From positions 1-46,827 of the forward strand of contig JALDRG010000021.1 in NCBI GenBank assembly GCA_031315995.1: 46,827 bases of DNA. The letters run 5' to 3'. Below, piece after piece: positions 6,868-15,775 of the stretch (the first letter of the stretch is position 1; the number at the start of each line of letters is the position of its first letter). This DNA comes from Nitrospira sp. (GTDB lineage Bacteria > Nitrospirota > Nitrospiria > Nitrospirales > Nitrospiraceae). The notes beneath the pieces were generated by a model, which did not search any database, was not told where the DNA came from, and worked only from the letters and a program-made list of their open reading frames with translations. Both the position numbers and the translations under genes were made by a program.

Positions 6868-7611
6868 ATGAAGGAACGTGAAGGCCTCATCGTCAGCAGC
6901 ACCGTTGGAATCTTATTGCTGGCCTGGCTTGGCTTTCTCCTCCACAGCTCCCCGCGGTTTCCGGGCAGCGGAACAGGACTCGTGTTTGGGATCGCGGGGG
7001 CCGTGCTCATGCTCGTCCCACTCGCGTACCCCATCGTCAAGCGGATCCCCTTTTTCAAAGCTCGAATCACCCCGCAGGTGTCGATGCAGACGTTGCTGAC
7101 CCTACACATCTATGCCGGCATCCTTGGTCCTCTGCTCGGAATCATTCACACAGGTCACAAGTTCAACAGCGTGCTGGGAATGGCCCTCACAGCCGTCATG
7201 CTGCTCGTCGTCGTGAGCGGATTGGTCGCCCGCTATCTGCTCACCTTTGTCACCCATGAGATCAAAGACAAATTACTCCTGCTGCAGACCGCCCGGGGCG
7301 ATCTCGACAGTGCGTGGGGAGTGCTGGAGAATAGTCCTGCTGAAATGAGAGCCCTTCCCAAGACACCCGTCCTGGCGGCGGGCCTGGCATCGCTGGGAAT
7401 CGAGCTCCCCGTCGGCGGCCCGGCCGGTGAGGTCCTCCGCACGGCCGAGGGCGTCGCAGACCTGGAATTCGCGATCCGCACGCACGAGGTGTTCAAACGC
7501 TGGGCCAGCCGATCTCTGACGCTGCATATCGCGGCGTCCTTCGCGCTCTATATCCTGCTGCTGCTTCATATCTGGTCGGGAATTCATTTCGGACTCAGAT
7601 GGTTCAGCTGA
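6868..7611 (+). CDS. b-type cytochrome-like membrane protein
   Basis: 247 residues with about five transmembrane segments: two near the N-terminus, two from about residues 72-130, and one at about 218-240. Histidines in or next to the helices (LHIYAGILG, GIIHTGHKF, LTLHIAASF, LLLLHIWSGIHF) are placed as haem ligands would be in cytochrome b561 or ferric-reductase-like proteins. The soluble loop between (about 130-215) has no recognised domain. Its position two bases after the reductase gene and nine before the multihaem cytochrome gene suggests it carries electrons from the cytoplasmic 2Fe-2S centre to the periplasmic haems. The family assignment rests on topology and His placement only. Confidence 0.7.
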   Translation: MKEREGLIVSSTVGILLLAWLGFLLHSSPRFPGSGTGLVFGIAGAVLMLVPLAYPIVKRIPFFKARITPQVSMQTLLTLHIYAGILGPLLGIIHTGHKFNSVLGMALTAVMLLVVVSGLVARYLLTFVTHEIKDKLLLLQTARGDLDSAWGVLENSPAEMRALPKTPVLAAGLASLGIELPVGGPAGEVLRTAEGVADLEFAIRTHEVFKRWASRSLTLHIAASFALYILLLLHIWSGIHFGLRWFS

Positions 7612-7620
7612 GGGCGGTAC

Positions 7621-8436
7621 ATGAAGAAAACCATTCTCTTACTCGTGCTCTTTTTCGCGACGGCGGCGGCATTGGCCGCACTATGGGAATCCGGCGCCAA
7701 CGGCGTCGCCCTGTGGCAGGAACAGGTGCGGCCGGGGAATCTATCGGTCGCGCATGTGTCGCTCCAAAACAATTGCGCCGCCTGTCACACGCCCGTGAAA
7801 GGACCGGTCGATGTGAAATGTCTTGGCTGCCATGCCACCAATGAGACGCTGCTGCAGCGTCAACCCACCGCCTTTCATGTGAACATCGGCCGTTGTGCAC
7901 GATGCCATATCGAGCATCAGGGCGTGCACGCACGACTGACGAAGATGGATCATGTGACGTTAGCGGAAATTGGGTTGAAGCAGTTGGAGCAATCGGCGCC
8001 TGATAGTGAGCAGAAGCAGGCCGCCGATCAGCTGGTGGCCTGGCTCCGCCCGGTCACCATGCCGGCTTCCCTACCCAACCAGCCTTCCCTGACAGCGCTG
8101 GAAATGATCCTGGACTGTTCGAGCTGCCACAGCACCAAAGACCGCCACAAAGGGCTCTTTGGACGCGAGTGCATGGAGTGCCACGGGACGACAAAGTGGA
8201 CCATCGCCGGATTTCGCCACCCCTCTCCGCGGTCGATCGAGTGCGCCCAGTGCCACCAGGCGCCGCCCAGTCACTATATGATGCATTTCGACATGATCTC
8301 GAAAAGGATTGCCAGGCAGGAAGATACGCAAGTACGCCAGTGCTGCGGGCCGGCTCAAGTGAATCAGTGCTATCGCTGCCACCAGACCACATCCTGGAAC
8401 GACATCAAGGGAGCGGGGTACTACAAGCATCATTGA
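7621..8436 (+). CDS. seven-haem cytochrome c
   Basis: 271 residues with an N-terminal signal or anchor (residues 4-21). Seven CXXCH haem-binding motifs are visible: CAACH, CLGCH, CARCH, CSSCH, CMECH, CAQCH and CYRCH. The first three lie within about residues 50-100; the other four follow after a charged linker without motifs. Extra histidines such as HIEH could be distal ligands. The protein is exported and would sit in the periplasm or on the membrane as a multi-electron carrier or terminal reductase. It closes the operon with the reductase and cytochrome b. A CC pair near residue 241 is not part of a haem motif. The substrate cannot be told from sequence. Confidence 0.85.
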   Translation: MKKTILLLVLFFATAAALAALWESGANGVALWQEQVRPGNLSVAHVSLQNNCAACHTPVKGPVDVKCLGCHATNETLLQRQPTAFHVNIGRCARCHIEHQGVHARLTKMDHVTLAEIGLKQLEQSAPDSEQKQAADQLVAWLRPVTMPASLPNQPSLTALEMILDCSSCHSTKDRHKGLFGRECMECHGTTKWTIAGFRHPSPRSIECAQCHQAPPSHYMMHFDMISKRIARQEDTQVRQCCGPAQVNQCYRCHQTTSWNDIKGAGYYKHH

Positions 8437-8491
8437 TGGTGCGTCGGGATTTATAGACCGACGGAGAGTTGCAGAAGGAGGAGCAAGGTAG

Positions 8492-8551
8492 ATGGAAATG
8501 GTCGAAGGCACCATTAGCTACCTCGTGCAGTGGCTGCGGCTGAAGGCATGA
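8492..8551 (+). pseudogene. 5' relic of a DUF1622 gene
   Basis: A 19-codon frame preceded by AAGGAGGAG. It reads like the first residues of the intact DUF1622 protein at 15390-15743: both contain STI or GTI followed by LVQWLRL, with close nucleotide identity over CTCGTGCAGTGGCTGCGGCT. It then stops where IS630-like sequence begins. This is a truncated copy left after an insertion or deletion. Confidence 0.65.
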
Positions 8552-8554
8552 GCA

Positions 8555-8740
8555 ATGCCTAGAGCACCGAAGCACCGATTTACGAGAACGGGTTGTTGCC
8601 TATGTGGCCAATGGCCGAAAGAAGGCTGTCGACTCTGTCAAGTCGGGCATGACACGGTCTACCGCTGGATGCGGCAACATCGTGAAATGGGCCATGTCGA
8701 GCCCAAAACCCGCGGACAATCCCATTGGAGTATACGTTAA
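8555..8740 (+). mobile_element. IS630-family transposase relic
   Basis: Two frames together give the N-terminal helix-turn-helix of an IS630-type transposase. One frame reads RERVVAYVANGRKKA; the other continues GHDTVYRWMRQHREMGHVEP and KTRG. A frameshift separates them and the catalytic DDE domain is absent. The relic abuts the truncated DUF1622 frame. The 57 bases after it, to 8797, hold nothing recognisable. Confidence 0.65.
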
Positions 8741-8797
8741 CAATCTGAAAACACGATGTCATAAAACGAGCTTTTTGAATTACTCTGGAGAAAACCC

Positions 8798-9442
8798 ATG
8801 GAAAGCAAATTATTAATTTCCCAGTTTCTAACCTTCCCAACTTCGCGACGGGCATCAACCAAAGAAGTGCCTGCCATATTCAGGAGCAACGCTGTGGTCT
8901 TACCGGCAGTCCTTCTTGCCGCCACACTGTTGGCGTCTTGTCAAGCGGACGGTCCAATCCCCGCGGCACTTCGGGGTGAGGGCAACGACAAGCCGCTGGA
9001 ACTCCAGATTCCCGATTCGCTACAGAAACGGCACGAAGCCTTTCGGGCCGAGTTCGTCAAGGCCACGAAGGAGGGTGGCAAGGTCGGGGATGCGGCCCGG
9101 ACGATCGAGAAGCTCGGGACCAACCATTTCGCGAAGGCGAAGGATGTCTTCCCGTCGCTCGGAGTGTTGCCCGTGCTAGCGGAGGGGAAGGTGACACCGG
9201 AGATGGGCGCGACCATCAAGGTGGCCAAAAAGTTGAGGGCCGACCTTCCGCAGATCCGTCGCGAACACCGCGATCTCGTGGCGGGTCTCAAGAACTTTGC
9301 GGAAGCGGCCATGGAGGAAGGCGAAACGGACTACGTCCGCTTTGCCGAGAGCCTGATCTTGCACATTCAGGAAGAAAACGAGGTTCTGTACCCGACGGTG
9401 CTGCTGATTGGCGACTCCGTGAAACGGGGGCTCGACAAGTAG
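8798..9442 (+). CDS. hemerythrin-like (HHE domain) lipoprotein
   Basis: 214 residues. After an unusually long N-terminus comes a hydrophobic segment ending in a lipobox-like LLASC (about residue 47), so a lipid-anchored envelope protein is likely. A later GTG near 8894 would give a more normal signal peptide. The C-terminal 150 residues are helical with spaced His/Glu: KRHEAF, TNHF, REHRDLV, and LILHIQEENEVLYP near the end. The last is typical of hemerythrin HHE cation-binding domains, which hold a di-iron site. Such proteins bind O2 or NO or take part in iron and oxidative-stress handling. The gene stands alone between an IS relic and the glucoamylase gene. Confidence 0.65.
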   Translation: MESKLLISQFLTFPTSRRASTKEVPAIFRSNAVVLPAVLLAATLLASCQADGPIPAALRGEGNDKPLELQIPDSLQKRHEAFRAEFVKATKEGGKVGDAARTIEKLGTNHFAKAKDVFPSLGVLPVLAEGKVTPEMGATIKVAKKLRADLPQIRREHRDLVAGLKNFAEAAMEEGETDYVRFAESLILHIQEENEVLYPTVLLIGDSVKRGLDK

Positions 9443-9646
9443 TAACGTCTCGCTCTTGAGATGACATGGAATACCGAGAGCATGATTGATCCGTCTGGCC
9501 CGCTCGTCTCCTCGTTGGTGTTGGTTACAAGCACCACACCGTCGAAGAGTCAGCCATCGTCTTGTGGAACGCAGTCTCGAGCAGCAGGTTCGACGTGGTC
9601 CCTTCACCCGTTCTGAATGTCACGAACCTTGGAACTATTGTGACCT

Positions 9647-12052
9647 ATGAATATGCACTCCATCGCCTTTGGGGCACCAGGGATTGAGCCACGCTGGACG
9701 TCCAGTGCCAAGGACGGCATCGGCACGGCATATCACAGCAGTGCCTGCGTCTGGTTCACGCTCAGTCACGGCATCGTCAACGAGATCTACTTCCCCCACG
9801 TCGATACGCCCAATACGCGCGACCTGCAATTCCTCATCACCGACGGCGAATCGTTTTGCCATGAGGAACGGCGGGATCTGCTCCATCAGACTGAATACCC
9901 AGAGGAAAACGCGTTGTTCTATCGACTGACCAATTCCGACCGCGAGGGCCGCTATCGCCTCGTCAAAGAAATCCTCGTGGACCCGCACTCGTCGGTGTTG
10001 TTGATGCACACGCGGCTGGAAATCCTGGAGCCGACGCTGGGCGGCAAACTACGCGTGTACGCGCTGCTCGCCCCGCATATGAAAGGCACCGGCAAGAACA
10101 ACTCGGCCTGGTTGTGTGGATTGGGTGGGCGGAAGCTCATCGAGGCGCAGCGCGAGGGCATCGACCTGTCTTTCGGGTGTGCGCCTGATTTCACGCGGCG
10201 CTCCGTCGGCTACGTCGGATTCAGTGATGGCTGGCAGGACTTGATGGACAACTTCACCATGGATTGGGAATTCGAACAGGCTATGGACGGCAACATCGCA
10301 TTGATCGGGGAAGTGGATTTATCGGACGGACTGGAGTTCACACTGGGCGTCGGGTTCGGGCGCAGTTCACAGAGCGCGTGCGCCCACCTCCTGCAAGCAT
10401 TGGCTACTCCGTTCGCCGACCAACGGACGAAGTATGTTAGCCAATGGCAGCGCACTTGCGCCAAAGTTGATTTGAGCGGACACACCAAAGACGGCGGTTC
10501 GATGATGCGCGTGAGCCAGTGTCTCTTGCTGGCGCATGAAGACAAGATTTTCCAGGGTGCGTTCGTGGCGTCGTTGAGCATTCCTTGGGGCGAGACGAAG
10601 GACGACAGTGATCGCGGCGGCTATCATCTGGTCTGGACGCGCGACATGGTGCAAACCGCTACGGCGCTGCTGGCCTGCGGGCAAACGGAGTCGCCGTTGC
10701 GCGCGTTGATCTGGCTGGCGTGCGTGCAGGCGGCCGATGGCAGCTTGCCGCAAAACAGTTCGATTCGTGGCGAGCCTTACTGGGAAGGCCTGCAACTGGA
10801 TGAAGTGGCGGTGCCGATTCTGCTCGCCTGGCGCCTGCAGCGGGCTGACGCGCTCCGGCAGTTCAATCCTTGGATGCTGGCCTCTCGCGCCGTGCGTTAT
10901 GTGATCCTGCACGGACCGGTGACGTCGCAGGAACGTTGGGAGGAGAATTCCGGGTACTCGCCTTCGACGCTGGCGACCATCATCGCGAGCGTGGTATGCA
11001 CGGCGGAATTTGCGCGCGGCAGGAAAGACACCCTCGCGGCGGACTTTCTGCTCGATTATGCGGACTGGCTTTCGGCGCACCTGGAAGAGTGGATGGTCAC
11101 CCGTCGTGGCGAATTGGTGCAGGGCAAACCGCGACACTACATTCGCATCACGCCCGCCGATCCGAAACAAGCCGCGGCTTCACCGGATCCGGATCACGCG
11201 GAATTAGTTATCGCTAATGGCGGCGGCACCCATCCGGCACGGAACATCGTAGGCGGCGATTTTCTCCACCTTGTTCGGCTGGGGGTTCGCGCGGCGGATG
11301 ACCCGCTGATCGTCGATTCCCTCGCGGTGATGGATCACGTCCTCAAACGCGACCTGCCGCAAGGGCCGGGCTGGCGCCGCTACAACCATGATGGCTATGG
11401 CCAGAAGGCCGACGGCAGCGCCTACGACGGGACGGGCGAAGGGCGCTGCTGGCCGATTCTCACCGGCGAACGGGCTCATTACGAACTGGCCGCCGGGCGC
11501 GATCCGATGCCGCTCATCGAAGCGATGGAAAGATTCGCCAATGAGGGTGGCATGTTGTCGGAACAACTCTGGGACGACGACGATTTGCCAGATGGGGAGA
11601 TGCAGCGCGGCAGCCCGACCGGCGCGGCCATGCCGCTGTGCTGGTCGCACGCGGAGTATGTGACCCTGGTGCGCAGTCACAAGGATGGGGTGTGTTTTGA
11701 CCGCGTCGAGCCAGTGTATCAGCGCTACGCCAAAGAAAGAACGGGCAGCACGATTGACATGTGGACGCTCGCGCATCAGCCGCAACGGATCGCCCCAGGG
11801 AACACGCTGCGCATCATCACGGAAAAGGCGACGACGATCCATTGGAGCGTTGATGGATGGGCGACGGCGAATGACCTGGCAACGTGCGATGCAGGCTTCG
11901 GTTGCTGGTTTGGAGATCTGCCGTCGACTCAGCTCTCGCCCGGCACCCGCATCGTCTTCACCTTGTTGTGGCAAGAGGGATGGGAAGGGAAAGATTTTCA
12001 AGTGGAGATTGCTGCTTCGAATCAAATCCACACAACGGGATGCGCAAATTAA
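9647..12052 (+). CDS. glucoamylase-type glycoside hydrolase, GH15
   Basis: 801 residues, the usual length for bacterial GH15 enzymes. An N-terminal beta-sandwich domain (about 1-260; starts GAPGIEPRWTSSAKDGIGTA) is followed by the (alpha/alpha)6 catalytic barrel. The two acidic catalytic regions are recognisable: WEGLQLDEVAVP at about residue 380 and CWPILTGERAHYELAAG at about 601. The C-terminal part includes IDMWTLAHQPQRIAPG. No signal peptide is seen, so it probably acts in the cytoplasm on glycogen-like or malto-oligosaccharide substrates, releasing glucose. It is followed by a glucokinase remnant, gnd and zwf, which fits glucose being fed into the oxidative pentose-phosphate pathway. A fragment of a second GH15 gene is fused into the relic at 14850. 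Confidence 0.85.
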   Translation: MNMHSIAFGAPGIEPRWTSSAKDGIGTAYHSSACVWFTLSHGIVNEIYFPHVDTPNTRDLQFLITDGESFCHEERRDLLHQTEYPEENALFYRLTNSDREGRYRLVKEILVDPHSSVLLMHTRLEILEPTLGGKLRVYALLAPHMKGTGKNNSAWLCGLGGRKLIEAQREGIDLSFGCAPDFTRRSVGYVGFSDGWQDLMDNFTMDWEFEQAMDGNIALIGEVDLSDGLEFTLGVGFGRSSQSACAHLLQALATPFADQRTKYVSQWQRTCAKVDLSGHTKDGGSMMRVSQCLLLAHEDKIFQGAFVASLSIPWGETKDDSDRGGYHLVWTRDMVQTATALLACGQTESPLRALIWLACVQAADGSLPQNSSIRGEPYWEGLQLDEVAVPILLAWRLQRADALRQFNPWMLASRAVRYVILHGPVTSQERWEENSGYSPSTLATIIASVVCTAEFARGRKDTLAADFLLDYADWLSAHLEEWMVTRRGELVQGKPRHYIRITPADPKQAAASPDPDHAELVIANGGGTHPARNIVGGDFLHLVRLGVRAADDPLIVDSLAVMDHVLKRDLPQGPGWRRYNHDGYGQKADGSAYDGTGEGRCWPILTGERAHYELAAGRDPMPLIEAMERFANEGGMLSEQLWDDDDLPDGEMQRGSPTGAAMPLCWSHAEYVTLVRSHKDGVCFDRVEPVYQRYAKERTGSTIDMWTLAHQPQRIAPGNTLRIITEKATTIHWSVDGWATANDLATCDAGFGCWFGDLPSTQLSPGTRIVFTLLWQEGWEGKDFQVEIAASNQIHTTGCAN

Positions 12053-12082
12053 CCTGGCTGCAGGTATCTGGAGAATCTAACT

Positions 12083-12277
12083 ATGAAGGTGCTTGCGATT
12101 GACACAGGCAGAACGCACGTCAAAATCCTTGCGACTGGAAAGACCATCAAGAAACTGAACAAGCGGCCTCGCGGTTGCCGCGCCAATGGCAACGCGAACG
12201 CATTCATCGGCGGGTTTCGGCTGTGGGCCCAGGCCGATGGCGGGCGACGACCTGTCAAGCAGGGCCGTCCCTTGTGA
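12083..12277 (+). pseudogene. deletion remnant of polyphosphate/ROK glucokinase
   Basis: 64-residue frame. The first 20 residues, MKVLAIDTGRTHVKILATGK, match the start of ppgK-type ROK glucokinases (the phosphate-binding loop, usually DIGGTH, here DTGRTH). The rest, with PRGCRANGNANAFIGGFRLW, resembles what I recall as the C-terminal end of the same family. If so, roughly 200 central residues with the catalytic Asp and sugar-binding site have been lost in frame. The Gly-to-Arg change in the loop also speaks for decay. It sits between GH15 and gnd, where a glucokinase would complete the pathway. The N-terminal match is fairly firm; the C-terminal match is from memory. No other gene is seen in 12053-12342. 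Confidence 0.6.
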
Positions 12278-12342
12278 GAGCGACGCGGAGAACTGCTATG
12301 GACCGAGGAAGAGACTCACCTCAACACATCGCAAAGGCTATT

Positions 12343-13377
12343 ATGAAACCAAACACAACAAGGCAACTCGGGATGGTGGGACTGGGCCGGATGGGCGCCA
12401 ACATGGTGCGACGGCTGATGAAGGGCGGCCATGAGTGCGTGGTCTTCAACCGATCGCCGCAGAAGGTCAAGGACTTAGTCAAGGAGAAGGCTGTCGGTGC
12501 CTCCTCGCTGGCTGATCTCGTGACGAAACTCCAGTCGCCGCGGGCCGTGTGGTTGATGGTGCCCGCCGCCGTCGTGGACAAGATGATCGCTGATCTGATG
12601 CCGCGGCTGGAGCCCGGGGACATCCTGATTGACGGCGGCAATTCCTACTACGTGGACGACATCCGGCGCGCGCAGGAACTTGCGCCGAAGAAAATTCATT
12701 ATGTGGACGTAGGCACAAGCGGCGGGGTGTGGGGATTGACACGGGGCTACTGCATGATGATCGGTGGTGAGAAAGACGTGGTGCAGCATCTCGATCCCGT
12801 CTTCGCCACGCTGGCGCCGGGCATTGGCGACATTCCGCGCACGGTCGGACGCAAGAAGCCCGGCGGTACTCCCGAGCACGGCTACCTGCATTGCGGCCCG
12901 AACGGCGCCGGCCATTTCGTCAAGATGGTCCACAATGGCATCGAGTATGGCCTCATGGAAGCCTATGCCGAAGGGTTCAGCGTCTTGCACGCTGCCAATA
13001 TCGGCCGGCAACGGCACGACCCCGACGCCGAGACCACGCCCCTGCGCGATCCCAAGCAGTACCAATATGACCTCAAACTAGGTGACATCGCCGAAGTGTG
13101 GCGACGCGGCAGCGTCATCGCCTCGTGGCTGCTGGACTTGACGGCGGCCGCGTTGGTCAAGGATGCCGACCTTGCGCAATTCGCGGGCCGGGTGTCGGAC
13201 TCCGGCGAAGGTCGGTGGACGATCCAGGCCGCCATCGACGAAGGCGTGCCGGTGCCGGTGCTCAGTACCGCGCTGTATGCGCGATTTGCGTCCCGCGGGG
13301 AAGCGGATTTTCAGGGCAAACTGCTCTCGGCCATGCGGTACGGGTTCGGTGGCCATCTGGAGACATCCGCGAAATAA
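12343..13377 (+). CDS. gnd: 6-phosphogluconate dehydrogenase, decarboxylating (short type)
   Basis: 344 residues from the ATG at 12343; an upstream in-frame extension is not needed. Oxidises 6-phosphogluconate to ribulose 5-phosphate and CO2. The Rossmann motif [16 protein letters not shown] is at the N-terminus, [10 protein letters not shown] follows near residue 97, and the catalytic stretch [20 protein letters not shown] lies near residue 184 with the conserved Lys and Asn. The length fits the short, often NAD-preferring class (GntZ/YqeC-like) rather than the 470-residue enterobacterial type. zwf starts 10 bases after the stop, so the two form a compact operon that would yield two reduced nicotinamide cofactors per hexose phosphate. 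Confidence 0.9.
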   Translation: MKPNTTRQLGMVGLGRMGANMVRRLMKGGHECVVFNRSPQKVKDLVKEKAVGASSLADLVTKLQSPRAVWLMVPAAVVDKMIADLMPRLEPGDILIDGGNSYYVDDIRRAQELAPKKIHYVDVGTSGGVWGLTRGYCMMIGGEKDVVQHLDPVFATLAPGIGDIPRTVGRKKPGGTPEHGYLHCGPNGAGHFVKMVHNGIEYGLMEAYAEGFSVLHAANIGRQRHDPDAETTPLRDPKQYQYDLKLGDIAEVWRRGSVIASWLLDLTAAALVKDADLAQFAGRVSDSGEGRWTIQAAIDEGVPVPVLSTALYARFASRGEADFQGKLLSAMRYGFGGHLETSAK

Positions 13378-13387
13378 GGAGCCACGC

Positions 13388-14788
13388 ATGAACATTCCTC
13401 ACTCCGACGCCCTCGTCTTCTTCGGGGCCACCGGCGACCTCGTGGCCAAGAAGATTTTTCCCGCGCTCTATGCGATGGAACGGCGAGGGCATCTCCACGC
13501 GCCCGTCATCGGGGTTGCGCGGTCGAACTGGACCATCGCGCAGTTCCGGGCGCGCGCCCGCGTGAGCATCGAGAATCACGGCAGCGTCGACGAGGCAATC
13601 TTCGCGAAACTCCGGGAGCGGCTCCACTACATCAGGGGCGATTACGGAGATCCGGCCACCCACACCGCGCTCCGCAAGGCACTCGGTGATGCCGCTCACC
13701 CGCTGCACTATCTCGCCATCCCGCCGAGTGTGTTCCCGAAGGTGATTGACGGGCTTGGCCGGTCGGGCTGCGCCCGCGGCGCGCGCGTGATCGTCGAGAA
13801 GCCATTCGGCCGTGACCTCCCGTCTGCACAGGCGCTGAGCGCGACGCTCCACACGGTGTTCGACGAATCATGTGTCTTCCGCATCGATCATTATCTAGGG
13901 AAGGAATCGGTGCAGAACCTGCTGGTCTTTCGCTTCGCGAACACCTTCCTCGAGCCGGTCTGGAACCGCACCTATGTCGAGAGCGTGCAGATCACGATGG
14001 CTGAGAGCTTCGGCGTCGAGGGCCGTGGCGGTTTCTACGAGGAGTCCGGCGCCATTCGCGATGTGATCCAAAACCACCTGTTCCAAGTCGTAGGCTTCCT
14101 TGCCATGGAGCCCCCGCCGACGACGAACGACGACGCGATCCGCAACGAGCAGGTGAAGGTGTTCAGGATGATCCGTCCGCTCAACCACGAGGACCTGGTG
14201 CGCGGGCAGTTCCGCGGCTACCGCCAAGAGGACGGTGTCGCGCACGACTCGAGGGTCGAAACATTCGCCGCCGCTCGGCTCCGCATCGACTCTCCGCGCT
14301 GGGACGGCGTGCCCTTCTTCATCCGGGCGGGCAAGTGCCTTCCGACGACGATGACCGAGGTGCTGGTCATGCTCAAACCGCCCGCGCTCAGCACACTGTG
14401 CCCAGGCCAGGCGAACTATGTGCGCTTCCGGCTGAGCCCCGACGTGACGATTGCGATCGGGGCCCGTGTGAAGCGCCCAGGCGAGGACTTGATTGGCGAT
14501 CCGACGGAACTCAAGGTGGTCAACCGCCCGCACGGGGACGAGATGAACGCCTACGAGCGTCTCTTGCGCGACGCCATCGTCGGCGACGGCACTCTCTTCG
14601 CGAGTCAGGACGGCGTGGAGGCCGCGTGGGCAGTCGTTCAACCCGTCTTGGGGTCGGCGACGCCGGTACATGAGTACGAGCCAGGCACCTGGGGCCCGTC
14701 CGAGGCCGAGACGCTCACGGCGGGGATCTGTGGCTGCGACAGCCCGGTGTCGCTGCTACCCCATGGCCAGGACGGAGGAGCACGATGA
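13388..14788 (+). CDS. zwf: glucose-6-phosphate 1-dehydrogenase
   Basis: 466 residues from the ATG at 13388, with AAGGAG seven bases upstream. First enzyme of the oxidative pentose-phosphate pathway. The nucleotide-binding motif [18 protein letters not shown] is at the N-terminus; the active-site signature RIDHYLGKE lies at about residues 164-172; EKPFGRDL (about 138) and the C-terminal substrate domain follow in normal order. Length is near the family norm of 480-500. There is no separate 6-phosphogluconolactonase gene in the window; hydrolysis could be spontaneous or encoded elsewhere. It partners the gnd gene immediately upstream. Confidence 0.92.
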   Translation: MNIPHSDALVFFGATGDLVAKKIFPALYAMERRGHLHAPVIGVARSNWTIAQFRARARVSIENHGSVDEAIFAKLRERLHYIRGDYGDPATHTALRKALGDAAHPLHYLAIPPSVFPKVIDGLGRSGCARGARVIVEKPFGRDLPSAQALSATLHTVFDESCVFRIDHYLGKESVQNLLVFRFANTFLEPVWNRTYVESVQITMAESFGVEGRGGFYEESGAIRDVIQNHLFQVVGFLAMEPPPTTNDDAIRNEQVKVFRMIRPLNHEDLVRGQFRGYRQEDGVAHDSRVETFAAARLRIDSPRWDGVPFFIRAGKCLPTTMTEVLVMLKPPALSTLCPGQANYVRFRLSPDVTIAIGARVKRPGEDLIGDPTELKVVNRPHGDEMNAYERLLRDAIVGDGTLFASQDGVEAAWAVVQPVLGSATPVHEYEPGTWGPSEAETLTAGICGCDSPVSLLPHGQDGGAR

Positions 14789-14849
14789 TGATGCGCACTC
14801 AAACAGGTCGCGAGTCGTCCGGCAGCGTCGGACAGTTCCCACGACAATA

Positions 14850-15359
14850 ATGGGATCAACATTCCAACCATTCACCAGGCGGCGCGTGATTCGCGTCGCT
14901 GGAGGACTCGGCCTGCTGGTGGGCCTGGAACGCATCATGCCCGCGGACGCTTTCGAACACACCGGCCTGAAAGCGAGTCCAGTCGGAAACTCAGAGGCCG
15001 ACGAGATCGTCTTTCTGATCCGCGAACAACCACTGCAATTCGGCAAGGGGCGAGGCGCCGCCGTCACCATCAACGGAACTGTTCCGGATCCCCTCGTGCG
15101 AATGTGCGAAAACAGTGATGCGATTCTCCGAGTCACCAATGGTCTCAAGGAGAACATTTCTATTCATTGGCAGGGACTGCTTCTGCCTCCCGGCATGCAC
15201 CGTGCGCCGGGCGCGAGCTCGCCAACGGTGGGACGAGAGCATGATGACATGTGGGCGATCGCTCAGCAGCCGCAGCGGATTGCGCGAGGAAAAACGTTCC
15301 GCCTGTGGGCTGATAGGACTCCACGCATCAGTGATGGCGCCTCGGGACGTGGACAGTGA
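14850..15359 (+). pseudogene. chimeric relic: multicopper-oxidase N-terminus joined to GH15 C-terminal fragment
   Basis: 169-residue frame. Residues about 1-120 follow the N-terminus of the intact multicopper oxidase at 15776: a twin-Arg start (TRRRVIRVAGGLGLL), AVTINGTVPDPLVR, LRVTNGLKENISIHW and GLLLPPGM. The copper motif HWHG has become HWQG, so a ligand is lost. After APGASSP the similarity switches to the C-terminal region of the GH15 enzyme: DDMWAIAQQPQRIARGKTFR here against IDMWTLAHQPQRIAPGNTLR at about 11754. The frame then ends. This is a fusion of two degraded genes, each with an intact homologue nearby, and is not expected to be active. Confidence 0.7.
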
Positions 15360-15389
15360 CGGAACATGGCAGACGGAAGAGCCAGTTAA

Positions 15390-15743
15390 ATGGACGCGGC
15401 CGAAAGCACCATTATTAATCTCGTGCAGTGGCTGCGGCTCGCGGTAGAAGCGACGGGCGCGCTCGTGATTGCGATCGGCGCCCTCATGGCTCTCTACGGT
15501 TTTGGACGGGCGCTTGCGTGGCAACGACCTGAAAGTTACGTCGAGGTCCGGCTGACGCTGGCACGGTATCTGGCACTGGCGATTGAGTTTGAACTGGCCG
15601 CGGACATCCTCTCGACGGCGATTGCACCGAGTTGGGACCAAATCGGCAAGTTGGGCGCCATCGTGGTGATCCGTACCGGACTCAACTACTTTCTCATGCG
15701 CGAAATGAGAGAGGAACGAGTGAAAAGCGCAGGTCCAGCGTAA
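15390..15743 (+). CDS. DUF1622 family membrane protein
   Basis: 117 residues with two or three hydrophobic segments (about 18-40, 55-75 and 85-100), matching the DUF1622 pattern: a short amphipathic start (IINLVQWLRLAVEATGALVI), a central RLTLARYLALAIEFELAADI, and a GAIVVIRTGLNYFLMREM end. Function unknown; an inner-membrane location is likely. It lies 32 bases before the multicopper oxidase and may be co-transcribed with it. A truncated copy of its start occurs at 8492. Confidence 0.75.
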   Translation: MDAAESTIINLVQWLRLAVEATGALVIAIGALMALYGFGRALAWQRPESYVEVRLTLARYLALAIEFELAADILSTAIAPSWDQIGKLGAIVVIRTGLNYFLMREMREERVKSAGPA

Positions 15744-15775
15744 CAACCCGTGAGAGTCGGGAAAGGAGCGTCAGC

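Noticed and set aside
10367..11170. 267-codon minus-strand frame (with another at 11204-12031)
   Set aside because: Antisense to the GH15 gene, Arg/His-rich, with no family resemblance; a shadow of a well-supported gene.
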